A stretch of 64,000 nt of DNA from positions 2,480,001 to 2,544,000 of the forward strand of contig JAZDUA010000161.1 of assembly GCA_038098605.1 (NCBI GenBank), given 5' to 3'. Below the pieces are notes generated by a model that did no database searches, was not told the origin of the DNA, and worked only from the letters and a program-made list of their open reading frames with translations. The position numbers and the translations under genes are program-made. This DNA is from Gryllus longicercus. Lineage: Eukaryota > Arthropoda > Insecta > Orthoptera > Gryllidae. Positions 48,174-58,690 of the stretch are shown here, in pieces; positions within the stretch are counted from its first letter, which is position 1; every line of letters starts with the position of its first letter.

Positions 48174-49347
48174 GTCATCACTTGGATACTGCAAATTATT
48201 CGTTGGATCCAAGATTAATCAAATTGCACCCAGAGAGACAGACATAACAACTTCTAATGGAAAGTTTGTAGACAAGTTAGATGTTTCCAAGCCATCTAAC
48301 CCTTCGAAGCTGAAATCTCCTTCTGAAAGTTATTTGCAAGCTGACATTAAAGAAAATAGTAATAAGAAACATAAAGTCTCTGATCTTCAAAAACATAAAA
48401 AAGTTGGGCCTCTTTACAAATGTGATGACTGTGAGAAAGTATACAAGCATGCTTCAAATTTAATATCTCACAAAAAGATCCATAAAGGAGACAAAGATTT
48501 TATATGCAATATGTGTGATTATAAAACATACTGGAAGACACATCTTACAGTTCATTTGAAGTCTCATAGAGATGAACGACCATATAGATGTAATATATGT
48601 GAAAAGTCTTTTAAACACTCATCTAACTACAAATCTCATATAAAAACTCATGAACTTACCAAGCAATATACATGTGACTTGTGTAATTTTACAACTTCAT
48701 GGAAAAGTAGTTTGGATGGACATATCAAATGTCACACCTTAGATCTTCCTTTTCAATGTGAAGTGTGTGACAAGAAATTTCCAATGAAACGCTACTTGAA
48801 TGCCCACATAAAAAAACACACAGGAGCACATAAATGTGAAATTTGTGGGAAAATGTATTCATCCAAGTTTTCTCTCATGGAACACAAGAGCTCTCGTCAT
48901 GAATCTAAAAAGCCTTTTGAATGTAAAACATGTGGGAAATCGTTTTCTTACAAATCATCATTTCGTTGTCATATAAGAACTCATGCAGGAGAACCTAGAA
49001 TAAAGGGTCAGGTATTTCTTTGTGATATTTGTGGAAAAAAATTAAAAAGTAACGAAAGCTTGAGAGTTCACAAATTAGCTCATACGGGTGAAAAACCGGA
49101 AGTTTGTGTTGTGTGTGGCAAAGCATTTGCTAATCCTTTTGTTTTGAAAGTACATTCTCGAACTCACACAGGGGAAAAACCATATCAGTGTGATGTATGT
49201 AAAAAGAACTTCTCTGCTCGCTCATCTTTAGTCATTCACAGAAGATACCATACAGGGGAAAGACCATATGTTTGTCACATCTGTTCTAGAGGTTTTGTGT
49301 CAAGAACTCTTCTTTCTAGACATCAGAAAGCTCAACATGGAAGTTAA
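48174..49347 (+). CDS. Zinc-finger terminal exon D (11 C2H2 fingers)
   Basis: The acceptor ttgttctcctttgtgtag precedes base 48174, which completes a split codon (phase 2). The frame then reads SSLGYCKLFVGSKINQ, aligning with exon C's SENGNYLIVLGSKTNN. A Lys/Ser-rich linker of about 80 residues precedes eleven C2H2 fingers, YKCDDC to YVCHIC. Fingers 2 and 4 are the CDYKT/CNFTT type. The gap after finger 7 is GEPRIKGQV. TGEKP linkers follow fingers 8 and 9, TGERP follows finger 10. The protein ends HQKAQHGS, like exon C. It is the nearest neighbour of exon C (6.2 kb), suggesting they are the most recent duplicate pair. The ATG at 48100 lies upstream of the acceptor and is doubtful as a start. 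Confidence 0.9.
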
Positions 49348-49389
49348 CATACTTTTCAAAGTAATAAGCTAAATTAATTTTTTACCAAT

Positions 49390-49395
49390 AATAAA
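49390..49395 (+). promoter_or_regulatory. Candidate poly(A) signal, exon D
   Basis: An AATAAA in caataataaaagtaagag, about 43 nt after the stop codon. Confidence 0.6.
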
Positions 49396-50239
49396 AGTAA
49401 GAGATACTCTAGTTTGTGAGACATTTACTGTATTTTTTTAAATTTTTTAAATATAAAATGCACATGTGTGCAGTAAAATTTACAGCATAATTACAGTGCC
49501 ATGAATGAAACTTGATGAAATGCAGTGTGTGTGGTACATTATTTTGTCTTTAATAATGTTTATAATTAGATATAGCTAGAACAATGTAAAATTATGAAAA
49601 ATTCATAATATCATTCGATTTCAAAATGTAAAATTAACTTTTGAAATCTCTTCCATGTCAAGTGAAAGACTCGTTTCAGGGACATTCCCCTTCATTACAT
49701 TGTCATGATTCGTTAGGGCATTGGTTGTTATACGTTTAAAGAGCTGGACTGTAGTTTGGAGACACTTAAAACTTTGAATGAAACACCTAGAAAACATTGT
49801 TTCATTGAAATAAATGTGACTAATGTGTATTTTGAGACTCAAAGAATTGCAGATTTGGTATTATCAGTGAATAGAAAAATATGGACCCCAAAAGTATCGA
49901 AGGAATGTAATAAAAGTGTTAATAAAATAATAAGAAATATATGTTTAATAAATCATTGAGACAAATATTTGTTATAAAAATAATATAATAAAATTATGAA
50001 TTGAGTGTTTAATTTATCTTAAATTGTCTGAGTGTTGTTTGTTTATTTTAATTTGTACTTATTCATGTACGTAGTATGAAGTATTGTAGTCCTGCAGAAA
50101 AGTACTGATTTTTTGACAGAACAATTAGTGTCATGGAACAAAAAAAAGTATATTTTTTTTACTCAAATGTGCAGTACATTTCTTTCTCATATACATGGTG
50201 TAATCAGAATCCTCATTAGGACTAGGATCAAGTTCTTGT
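49396..50239. other. AT-rich intergenic stretch
   Basis: No gene or repeat recognised. Confidence 0.5.
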
Positions 50240-50635
50240 TAGGTACCAAAACCCTTTTTTTAATTTTTATTTTTATTTTTTCTTCTTCTGGGAAAATGAC
50301 TGTCTGTACATATTCAACACTAGCGCCTAAACTGTTCACATGATTTTCTTCAAATGGTTATTCCCTGATTGATCAGACTGCATGTAAAGCCCTGCAAATT
50401 TGAAATGGATATTTTAAATTTGGGAGGTAAAATGTTCTCAAAAATGGCTCTATACTTTTTCTTAATTTTTCCCCTCAGATAGAGCAAAGAAATGCTTATA
50501 AAAATAATGCACAATTAAAATCCATGAATTTCTGAAAATTGCAAAAGTTGTAAGATATGTTCCCACTTTCCAAACCATCTTTTGATGACATGCACTTTCC
50601 TAAAGTTGAGTAATTGTTGAGTAATACCATAATAA
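50240..50635 (+). repeat. Family R copy, left of LINE
   Basis: Blocks tcaacactagcgcctaaact, 'ttattccctgattgatcaga', tgcatgtaaagccctg and tctgaaaattgcaaaagttg appear. It is cut by the LINE tail; family R sequence resumes near 55740 on the other side. Confidence 0.6.
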
Positions 50636-50676
50636 TAATAATAATAATAATATGCCTTTATTAATATGGCGAGGCT

Positions 50677-50692
50677 CGGGCCATCAGGCCCG
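50677..50692 (-). promoter_or_regulatory. LINE 3'-terminal stem-loop
   Basis: Arms cgggcc and ggcccg around a 4-nt loop form a perfect 6-bp stem 25-40 nt before the (ATT)n tail. In CR1/L2/Jockey-type elements, 3' hairpins of this kind can be recognised by the reverse transcriptase; that role is inferred here. Confidence 0.6.
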
Positions 50693-51381
50693 CTCTTCCG
50701 CCTGACCACATGTCACAAGTATACAGAGTAATGTATTAAATAGTAAAATTACTAAAAAGTAATGTTATCTAAAAATTTAAAAGTAATATAATCTACAAGT
50801 TGTAAGTAGTTAGTGGAAAGCAAACGTCATTTAAAGCAACTTATAAATAGACAACATCAGAGGTTAAATGGATAAAATGTTACAATAATAATTTTGAAAT
50901 AATTTTAAAATCAAGTCTGAGATTGAAAAATACAATTTGAATTAAATAAGATTATGTGCTTTAAATATCTGCGCGCTACGCGACAGCCTGGTATTCACCC
51001 CGAGCGACTGTGATCTATTAATACAGAAAGACACCATCACACGTCGCTCGATCCTGGAGGAAAACCCGCTAGTCGGGGAAAACCCACCAGGCAGACTGTG
51101 TCCTAATACAATGGAAACTAAGCTAACATGAAGTAACGGGTCTTTGGGATGGTATCCTCAGCTGCGGTCCATGCTGCAAAGGGTGGTTTTCTTGTTTAAA
51201 ACCGCCTCTGCTCCTACGAATGAAAGTACAGTTCCGGCAGTATCAAACAGGTCGCAAGAAAGTAACATTTACAAAAGAAACATTAATGTTATTTCTAAAA
51301 CATATTAATCTTAACAATCCTAAGAAATAGCTTTTATTTGACCCGTAATCTACAGTGATTTAAATAGCAAAATGGTGTATT

Positions 51382-54300
51382 TTACTTTGTAAAAAAGTCA
51401 TGCAGGTGCTTCTTAAAAGATGTTAATGAAGAGGAGTTTTTAATATTGGGAGGCAATTTATTCCATTCACGGGCTACAGTAATTGCGAACGATTTATTGT
51501 AGTAGCTGGTTTTGCTTTTTGGAATGCAGAGTAACTGGGATTTTTGAAATCTAGATGATTTAAGGTGTACAAAATAATTTGTTAAGTATGTCGGGGAACC
51601 CATTTTTAGCATCTTAAATAAAAGACAAAGGCTGTGATACAAGCGCCTATCCTTTAGTGTTAATATTTTGTGCTGTTTATAAACTCCAGAGATGTGATCG
51701 TATTTTTTTATGTTATAAATGAAACGAATACAGGAATTTTGAGCCCTCTGTAGAGTTTGGGCGAGTGAATCTTTTAAATTGTTATACACAATATCCCCGT
51801 AGTCGAAATGAGGACACAGCAGGGTTTTTACCAACATTTCCTTCGTATTAGTAGGGAGACATTTATCGATATATCTAAGGGATTGCAAAGAAGCATAAAC
51901 TTTCCGACAGACATTTCGGATCTGATATTCCCAACTTAAATGATCATCAAGAATTAAGCCCAAGTTTTTGACTTGTGTATGACGAGGTACTACAACATTG
52001 TCTATAAGCACATCAGGAACATATGAACCTTCAAGTTTCTTATGCATTTGAGAAGAGCCAATTATGATGGTTTGTGATTTTGTAGGATTTAAATTGAGTC
52101 CGTTTCTCATTGACCATTTGACTACAGATGAGAGTTCATTATTTAATTTATTTATTAGCATTTCTACCTGTGATGGTTTCCCGGAGATATAAATTTGCAG
52201 GTCATCCGCGTACATATGATGACTACATTCCGTAAGTTCGTTTGATAGGTCATTCATGTAAATTAAGAAGAACAGTGGACCTAACACGGATCCCTGAGGT
52301 ACTCCTCGTTGGAGAGGTTTTGGATTGGAGTGCAGATCGTCAACTACTACAATTTGTTGCCTATTGTAGAGATAGCTTGCAATCCAAGAGATGGTGGAAT
52401 CAGAAAAACTTAGATTTTTGCACTTCGCTATTAGGATGTCGTAATCTACAGAGTCGAATGCTTTACTAAAATCTAAAAGAGTTAATACAGTTACGAGGCC
52501 ATCATCTAGCGCTTTTCGTATGTCTTCAGTTACTTTCAATAAAGCGGTTTGTGTGCTTCTACCTTCCCTAAAGCCGGATTGAAAGTTATCGAGCAGATCT
52601 GAGTCGGATACGTGTTTTACAATCTGTTTTCGAACAATTTTTTCCAGAACTTTAGACACTGTCGGCAATATGCTAATTGGGCGATAATTGCAAGACGCCG
52701 AGGTCAGTTCAGATTTTGGCAGGGGGCGAACATGTGCAAGCTTCCACGCTTGAGGAAAGGTTCCCGTTGTTAATGAGAAATTAATTAAATGCGTGAGTGC
52801 CGGAAGGGCAAATGGTAAAACAAATTTCAATTGTTTGGCTGTGATACCATCGGAGCCATTTGCATTTGATTTTAGTGAAAGAACAATTTTACTAACTTCT
52901 TGATGATCAACGTTATGGAAATAAAATTTATCCCTGATAGCAGGTGAGTTGCTCGAAAGTCTCTGTAATGTATTACGCTTGACAGAAGGTGGTATTGGTT
53001 TTGAAACATTTACAAAGTAGTCATTAATATCATTCAAGGGCATATCGATAGAAATTTCAGAAGAATTTGCTTTCGTGATTCCGAGGTCTCTCAGTTTGTT
53101 CCAAACGTCTTTTGTGTTTGTATTTACTTTAAAGACATCATGATAATATCGAATTTTTGCGTTTCTAATTTTTTGTTTTACGGAATTTCGTAACTTTTTG
53201 TACTCTCTTTCATTTTCAGAGGTTCTATTACACTTGAAGCGATGGTAAGCTGAGTCGCGTTCCTGCATGAATTGCTTTAATGTATTTGTAAGCCATGGGG
53301 CCGCGGGACGTGTCACACGTCGCGTTTTCCATGGTGCATGTTTATCGAAAAGGTTAGAAATAATTTCGTTGAAGACTTCTACTTTACTATTAAGAGATGT
53401 TTGACTATAAACGTCATGCCAAGGAGCTTTGGCACTGTCGTCGAACATAGCCTCGGAATTAATATTTTTGTAGTCACGGTAGCGGATAATTTTTTGCTTA
53501 TATTTAGGACATTTTATAGAGTACACCATAAATAGCAAATCATGCTTTGATACTCCCGAAATAGATATCTGACCGTACATTAATACTTTCGAAGTGTCTG
53601 ACACAATCGCGTGATCTATCCATGTTTCAGCTCCTAATGCTAAGTGAGTCGGGCCAAATTCTAATATTTGTAAATTGTATGAATTAAAAGTATCAATAAA
53701 CTTTTCGGCCGAGTTTGTGAGCGGTACCTTCAGATCGCAATTGAAATCACCCATGATTATGATATCCTGATATTTACTTGCGAACTGCGAAAGGGGAATC
53801 TCTAATTCGGATAAAACTCCCGTTTTCGGGGGCCAGTAAACAACAGCAACAAGTAAATGTTTCATTCCAATTTGGATTTCTGCAAACATGTATTCCATGC
53901 CAGGTAAAGAAGATGTGGAGTGAGCGACTACTTTAACCTTAATGTCATTGCGAACAAACAATGCGACCCCTCCACCCATCTTTTCTTTTAAATTGCTTTT
54001 AATTATCGACCTATCATTCCGAAGGAGTTTATAATTAGATACCGATACGAGTCCTGATTTTATTGTAGATTTTAGCCATGTTTCGCTTATTAATAACAGG
54101 TCTGGTTTCGTTTCAGTTATAATATTTGAAATTTCGGAGTAATGCTGCTTAAGTGATTGGGCATTTACGTGGAAAACAGACAAGCCACGAGGGAACTTAG
54201 ACAAAGAAATTTGTAAATCCTGGAGGGTTGCGGGGCTACTTCGAGCAGGTATGGGACTTTCCACGGGGCTGGGGTGAGCCAGTATCCTCTCCACTTCCGG

Positions 54301-54384
54301 ATTAGCACTAAACAGAATTCCAGGTACAGAATTCCTGGAACGCGTGGACTGAGGAAAAGACGGTGTTAAGCTTCGTTGCCACAT
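51382..54384 (-). CDS. LINE ORF2: endonuclease-reverse transcriptase
   Basis: A 1000-residue open frame. The N-terminal APE-type endonuclease shows HVNAQSL (about 72), SETWL, MGDFNCDL (211) and a C-terminal SKHD motif; these supply the Asn, Glu, Asp/Asn and His-Asp site residues. The reverse transcriptase shows NYRPISILPTVSKVLEK, FREGRSTQTAL, DFSKAFD (638-644), RGVPQGSVLGPLF and the catalytic YADD (725-728). A C-terminal Jockey/CR1-like region follows; no RNase H motif was seen. The enzyme would nick target DNA and copy the element RNA by target-primed reverse transcription in the nucleus. All core residues look intact. The nearest clade (CR1, Daphne or Jockey) cannot be fixed by eye. Confidence 0.93.
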   Translation of the reverse strand: MWQRSLTPSFPQSTRSRNSVPGILFSANPEVERILAHPSPVESPIPARSSPATLQDLQISLSKFPRGLSVFHVNAQSLKQHYSEISNIITETKPDLLLISETWLKSTIKSGLVSVSNYKLLRNDRSIIKSNLKEKMGGGVALFVRNDIKVKVVAHSTSSLPGMEYMFAEIQIGMKHLLVAVVYWPPKTGVLSELEIPLSQFASKYQDIIIMGDFNCDLKVPLTNSAEKFIDTFNSYNLQILEFGPTHLALGAETWIDHAIVSDTSKVLMYGQISISGVSKHDLLFMVYSIKCPKYKQKIIRYRDYKNINSEAMFDDSAKAPWHDVYSQTSLNSKVEVFNEIISNLFDKHAPWKTRRVTRPAAPWLTNTLKQFMQERDSAYHRFKCNRTSENEREYKKLRNSVKQKIRNAKIRYYHDVFKVNTNTKDVWNKLRDLGITKANSSEISIDMPLNDINDYFVNVSKPIPPSVKRNTLQRLSSNSPAIRDKFYFHNVDHQEVSKIVLSLKSNANGSDGITAKQLKFVLPFALPALTHLINFSLTTGTFPQAWKLAHVRPLPKSELTSASCNYRPISILPTVSKVLEKIVRKQIVKHVSDSDLLDNFQSGFREGRSTQTALLKVTEDIRKALDDGLVTVLTLLDFSKAFDSVDYDILIAKCKNLSFSDSTISWIASYLYNRQQIVVVDDLHSNPKPLQRGVPQGSVLGPLFFLIYMNDLSNELTECSHHMYADDLQIYISGKPSQVEMLINKLNNELSSVVKWSMRNGLNLNPTKSQTIIIGSSQMHKKLEGSYVPDVLIDNVVVPRHTQVKNLGLILDDHLSWEYQIRNVCRKVYASLQSLRYIDKCLPTNTKEMLVKTLLCPHFDYGDIVYNNLKDSLAQTLQRAQNSCIRFIYNIKKYDHISGVYKQHKILTLKDRRLYHSLCLLFKMLKMGSPTYLTNYFVHLKSSRFQKSQLLCIPKSKTSYYNKSFAITVAREWNKLPPNIKNSSSLTSFKKHLHDFFTK

Positions 54385-54805
54385 TTATGAAGATATCCGC
54401 GGTGGAAAAAAAAATCAAAAGCAATAAGCAGAAAGGAATTGGAGTTAAATAAGTTGCTTACAATTACACGTGGGGCACTAACTACTTAGAATTAGTCTAA
54501 TTATTATAAATTTCTTATAACTAATAAATATTCTAGGATAATAGTTAACTATAATTATAAGAATAAGCACACTAGTGAAACAAATAATATAATTAAAATG
54601 TTGTAATATAAAATAATATAAGTCTAATATTAGTAATAATAAATTGGAAGTAAAAGTGTTAATAGCAAATATTATGATAATATTAATAATAGTAATAGTA
54701 ATTCAATAGCACTATAAAAATTAGCAAAAGACGCAAAAAAGTAAAAAATTATAATTAAAAATATTTTTGTTTTAAGAACGAAAAAATAGTACATAGTCTT
54801 TGCTC
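54385..54805 (-). other. LINE inter-ORF spacer
   Basis: A 421-nt AT-rich spacer (many taataata words) separates the two ORFs. This is unusually long for this class, where ORFs normally overlap or nearly touch. It may reflect expansion of a simple repeat, or an ORF2 that starts within it. Confidence 0.6.
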
Positions 54806-55456
54806 CTAGTTATGTATACTATCCAGTTCTGCTATAGTTCTGACGCGAACTTTGGAATTTCTCACCTTTACGATGACGATACCATCTGTTGTCCAAACAT
54901 TCTGTTGGCCGAAACGTTCCACAGCCTTTTTTAACACTTCCAGCCGCATCCTCGTCAGGTCCTCCCGAATTGTGATACCCGTTTTCTTCAAATTTCTTTT
55001 GGATGAAAACATTTCCCGGCGCTTCCTATAACTGATGAATTTTACAATTATAGGTCGAGTACCACCATTCGTTTTCCGGCCAACTCGATGACTGCGATCA
55101 ATATCGCTTAGGTCTAATTGGACACCTATCTTTTTGGCAACATTGATTGCAATGCAGTCGGTGTCCTCGCCATCACGCTCGGGTTCCCCAAAGATCCTTA
55201 GGGAGTTTCGCCGCTGGTACTGCTCAAGCTCGTCAGTCCGCTCCTCCAGTTGAAGTTTGAGATCATCGATCTCCTTAGTTTTCTCTAATAGTTTCTCTTC
55301 GTAACGAGAAACTAACACCTCCAATTTCTTTTCCACTGCTTCCGAAACAACCTGGGCAATTTTGCTTATGAAAACATCCGATGTCAGGATGCTTTCAATA
55401 AGCGAAGCAGAGACAGCGTCATTCGCTTTAGCGTTGCGTGTGGCCATGATGTTCAA
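54806..55456 (-). CDS. LINE ORF1: coiled-coil RNA-binding protein
   Basis: A 216-residue frame. Residues about 40-85 form a charged heptad-like coiled coil (EKTKEIDDLKLQLEERTDEL). A central domain with RRNSLRIFGEPE, DIDRSHRVGRK, RPIIVKFISYRKRREMF and a C-terminal part resemble L1-ORF1-like (Transposase_22) RRM and C-terminal domains. It would bind element RNA as a homotrimer and act as a nucleic-acid chaperone; this is inferred from the family. The ATG at 55456 was used; a second Met three codons later could also serve. The frame is uninterrupted. Confidence 0.8.
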   Translation of the reverse strand: MNIMATRNAKANDAVSASLIESILTSDVFISKIAQVVSEAVEKKLEVLVSRYEEKLLEKTKEIDDLKLQLEERTDELEQYQRRNSLRIFGEPERDGEDTDCIAINVAKKIGVQLDLSDIDRSHRVGRKTNGGTRPIIVKFISYRKRREMFSSKRNLKKTGITIREDLTRMRLEVLKKAVERFGQQNVWTTDGIVIVKVRNSKVRVRTIAELDSIHN

Positions 55457-55740
55457 AAATTAGAGGTAAAACGAACTTATTTTTATGAAAATTACTTTTA
55501 GGAAAAAACTAAAAGTATTAACAATATATTATAAAATTAGGAATATTGTGGTTATACTTAGCTTATACCAAGCAGACACTGGCGATGTGTGCGGCGCTCT
55601 TCACTTACGATCGTACTGCTGAACAAAACTACCTGCTGCGCCGCTCACTGACAACTACCTGCGGTGACCCTCGGAGCGCTTAAGAAATACGTCCTCACAG
55701 CTCGAAGACCATGACACGACTGATACGACCATACATACTA

Positions 55741-56235
55741 GCTTTTTGGAAAAGATAGAAGTTTTGCTTAATTTTGAGTGAAATATAAGCAATTTATTTA
55801 AATTTTCTTTTTTTTTAAATCTGCTGCAAATTGTTTTTAATTTTTTTGTCCCAATAGAGCTAATGCATAAAATAACATAAGTGTGTCACATTTTCATATA
55901 TTCTTTTGAATTTTGGAAATAACACAAACACACTTTTTTGAAATATATGTCACGTCACTAATATTTATACTACTGTTGTTTTTTATACATTATTGCATTT
56001 TTTAGTATAAATGTGTTTCAAGCGATTTTTTTAAAGTCACTTAAAAGTTTTTCTCAAAATTGCTCCAAATTTTTCAATGATTAATGGCGTATATAACAAG
56101 GATTCACTCTTCAATTAGATTCATAAATGTCATATTTCATCTCCAATATTAGGGAATCGATGAATTGAGAAAATGTGGAAAATGTACAAGTTTTTGGATA
56201 AAACACTATTTCCTCAATATAAATATTACATGTAA
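55741..56235 (+). repeat. Family R copy, right of LINE
   Basis: It carries 'tgtcacgtcactaatattta', 'atgtgtttcaagcga' and 'tttctcaaaattgctccaaa' blocks that match 7570-7660 and 8040-8110. It is the continuation of the repeat interrupted by the LINE. Confidence 0.55.
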
Positions 56236-56450
56236 ATAAACTAAACCAATATGTTAACTGATACATGCTGCAAATATTATCTTCTACAATATTTTATGTT
56301 GAGATTGTTTATTTTGAGAAAATTGTTCATTACTGATTGCGATGTTAAAGATTTTGGTGCTAAAGGACCTTTGTTTGCATTGTTGCTGTAGAAATGAATG
56401 GTGTCGCAGTTTTTTGGGTACATAGATTGAATGTTACAAAGCACATTAAA

Positions 56451-56605
56451 TGTGTTCGTAGGCCTCCGCGGCCGGAGTCAATACATTCTTGGCTATCTGG
56501 GATGAGCCGCGTCTCGGTTAATTGTGCCTAGAAGGCCACAGAAAGATGGCCGAAACGTCAGCACAATTGACCGAGACGCGGCTTATCCCGGATAGCCAAG
56601 AATGT
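56451..56605 (+). mobile_element. Small hammerhead-like fold-back retroposon, copy 3
   Basis: It is flanked by aaagcacattaaa (56438-56450) and aaagtacattaaa (56606-56618), 12 of 13 identical, so this is a 155-bp insertion. Arms of about 44 bp (cattcttggctatctggga.. and its inverse ..cggatagccaagaatg) surround the core ctagaaggccac, aagatggccgaaacgtcagc. GGCC/GGCC pairs, and CGTC after GAAA pairs with GACG. The tail word cgtaggcctccgcggccgga is the inverse of copy 2's tail. The CUGAAGA box is mutated here. Confidence 0.6.
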
Positions 56606-56864
56606 AAAGTACATTAAAGAATGCATGTGCATAAAAAATAAGTAAATGTTACTATATTATTGTTTTTATGAAATTATGTAACATAGACATACCACGTTTA
56701 CAATTACGATCAATTTTTCAGCTATGTGAGTTATAAATGCTTGGGGCAGCTTAGCCAAAGTGGACACTAAGGCTGTGGATTCAGAACCCATGTAAGACGT
56801 AAATGTGTTCAGTTGTGTTTGAGGTGGTGGTGTGTGTTCTGAGACCCTCATGTATTACATTTAT

Positions 56865-57015
56865 ACCATAACAGTTCCATGATCTCTTTGCATGACATTC
56901 AATTGTGTGTTTAATTGATAAATCCCACACCCAGAGCAATGGTCCAAGTATGGACGTGTGGCCAAGAAATACCTTGGGCAAAAATGATAAGGTAGCGGGC
57001 CGATATAGGTCCACA
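56865..57015 (-). repeat. Short dispersed repeat C, copy 3
   Basis: It shares cacacccagagcaatgg, ggccaagaaataccttgggc and gataaggtagcggg with copy 2 at 27.3 kb, in the same orientation. Confidence 0.5.
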
Positions 57016-57319
57016 GAGACACACAAACGTTTTGGAACAAAGTGATGTTACAGATTAAAGTCCACCTATGTTTATTAAAAAAAGAAAGAAAAAAGATTTA
57101 TTATTTAACATCAAATTAAGTTAAAATCACAAAACACCATAATACACTTTTCAACAAATGAAAATATACAATTTTAATATTGTAAAAACAAAACACTAAC
57201 ACTTGTTACATCACAAAAGTTTTGGAACCATATTCCAAAAAAAACAACAACATTAATTTCCTTAAAATGAGTAATTTACTTTAAAATTAATATTCTGTGG
57301 GTCTACCCTTTCATTTAAT

Positions 57320-57990
57320 AACTTCACTTAACCTTTTCAGTAAACTTTATATGCATTTTTTTGTGAAGCTCATCGATAGTTTGCTCCATTCCTCCATTCC
57401 AGCCTCTGTTTGAGATGAGCCTTGATCTTATGGGAGTTTTTTGTACTTCCTTTGCTAACATATCCCATACATGCTCAATGGGGTTAACATAGGGTGATTG
57501 TGGAGGAGGATGGAGTACTTTGGGACAGTTGTAAAGCAGCCACAACTGCACAATGTTTTCAGTTGGCTGTATGTTTAGGATCGTTGTACTGGTAAAACAT
57601 ATAGTTGTTCAAAATATCCAAGGGTTCTCCACTAACTTTCAAACTTTCTTTTAGAATATTTAAATAAGCAAATTTGTCCATAGTTTCTTTAATGAAGACC
57701 AGTTTGCTGACCCTATTTGCAGACATACGAGCACAGCCCCAAACCAAAACACTGCCACCACTGTGTTTCATAGTTGCCTGCAAATTAACTTCCTATAGCT
57801 CTGTATTCGGTTGATGCCACACCATTTCTCTACCATCAGAACCATAAATGTTGAAGGGTATAGCAGAATAAGGGGTTGAGAAGTGGCCCCAAACCAAATA
57901 TATAATCGTGATACACTTATGAAAGAGGATAAAAACGTCATAGATTCCCCAAAAATTAGCCTCCTATTACGGAGATACAATGAGAAACGT
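57320..57990 (-). pseudogene. Tc1-type transposase relic (copy 2)
   Basis: Minus-strand frames give MKHSGGSVLVWGCARMSANR (57720-57780), then KFAYLNILKESLKVSGEPL and YQYNDPKHTAN with the second catalytic Asp. After a shift at about 57555 come VQLWLLYNCPKVLHPPPQSP and YVNPIEHVWDML with the catalytic Glu. The N-terminal part (57780-57990) is eroded and the paired-like DNA-binding domain is missing. A tgttccaaaac-like word near 57035 (reverse) may be a terminal repeat. It belongs to a different Tc1 lineage from the relic at 5.3-6.3 kb. Confidence 0.8.
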
Positions 57991-58109
57991 CTTTTTCATG
58001 TTTTATTTTTGTCAGCTTCTTTTGCATGTATTAGGTTGAAAAAATGGAGAGATGGAGAACAATAGTTGTATATGAAGATATTTTGTCTACCAATGTTGAC
58101 GCCACATTC

Positions 58110-58690
58110 AAATAGAAAATAAATACATTTTTGAAACTGAAAATCAAAAATCTCTATCTCTAATTTTGAAGTTTTAATTTTTTTTCCAATTTTCCAAAAA
58201 TCGGGGGTTGTCAACGAAAATGAGACCTGCACCATTCTCTTAAACGTCCTTTGCACTATTCAACATCAAAATTAAAACAAAAATGTTGAGCCATTTTTTT
58301 GAAAATTTTGAAAATGTCCCAGGGGCTTCAAGAAAAGTATCCCCCAAAATTAAAATATCGGTTACAAATTCCAAAGTCCATGGCGTCAGCTAGAATGATT
58401 GAGGAATATAAATTTGGAAAATATCGACTGAACGTTTATGCGCTAGCGTTGTGCACAGACGGACGGACAGAGACGTTTTGCCATCAATCAATTTTTCGGT
58501 ATCAGGAACCCACAAAACATAGATTCAGGCTACACCACATGCTAGAGGGTTTTTTCTCTATATTTAGCAACTGGATTTATCCACTTTTTCCTGACCAGGG
58601 ACCGGCAATACGAGTTTTGTGTCAAAAATTCGTCGTTTTCCGGCGCACGATTACAATACTTTCTCTTACGTTAGTAAATGCGGGAAAGTA
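58110..58690 (-). repeat. Dispersed repeat family R, copy in reverse
   Basis: Reverse complements of the family blocks occur in reverse order: aatctctatctctaattttg, accattctcttaaacgtcct, gaaaatgtcccaggggcttc, ccaaagtccatggcgtcag, gttgtgcacagacgg, caatttttcggtatcaggaa, tgctagagggttttttctc and ttactttctcttacg-like words. The 130-codon ORF across it is not a gene. Confidence 0.7.

Larger units (their letters stand above)
50636..55740 (-). mobile_element. Near-complete CR1/Jockey-type LINE
   Basis: A non-LTR retrotransposon of about 5.1 kb on the minus strand: a 5' region, ORF1 (54806-55456), a spacer, ORF2 (51382-54384) and a 720-nt 3' UTR. The 3' UTR carries a GC-rich part, an AATAAA, a terminal stem-loop and an (ATT)n tail. 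It is inserted in a family R copy, whose sequence lies on both sides. Both ORFs are uninterrupted, suggesting a young copy. The 5' boundary is approximate, and no target-site duplication could be fixed. Confidence 0.85.
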
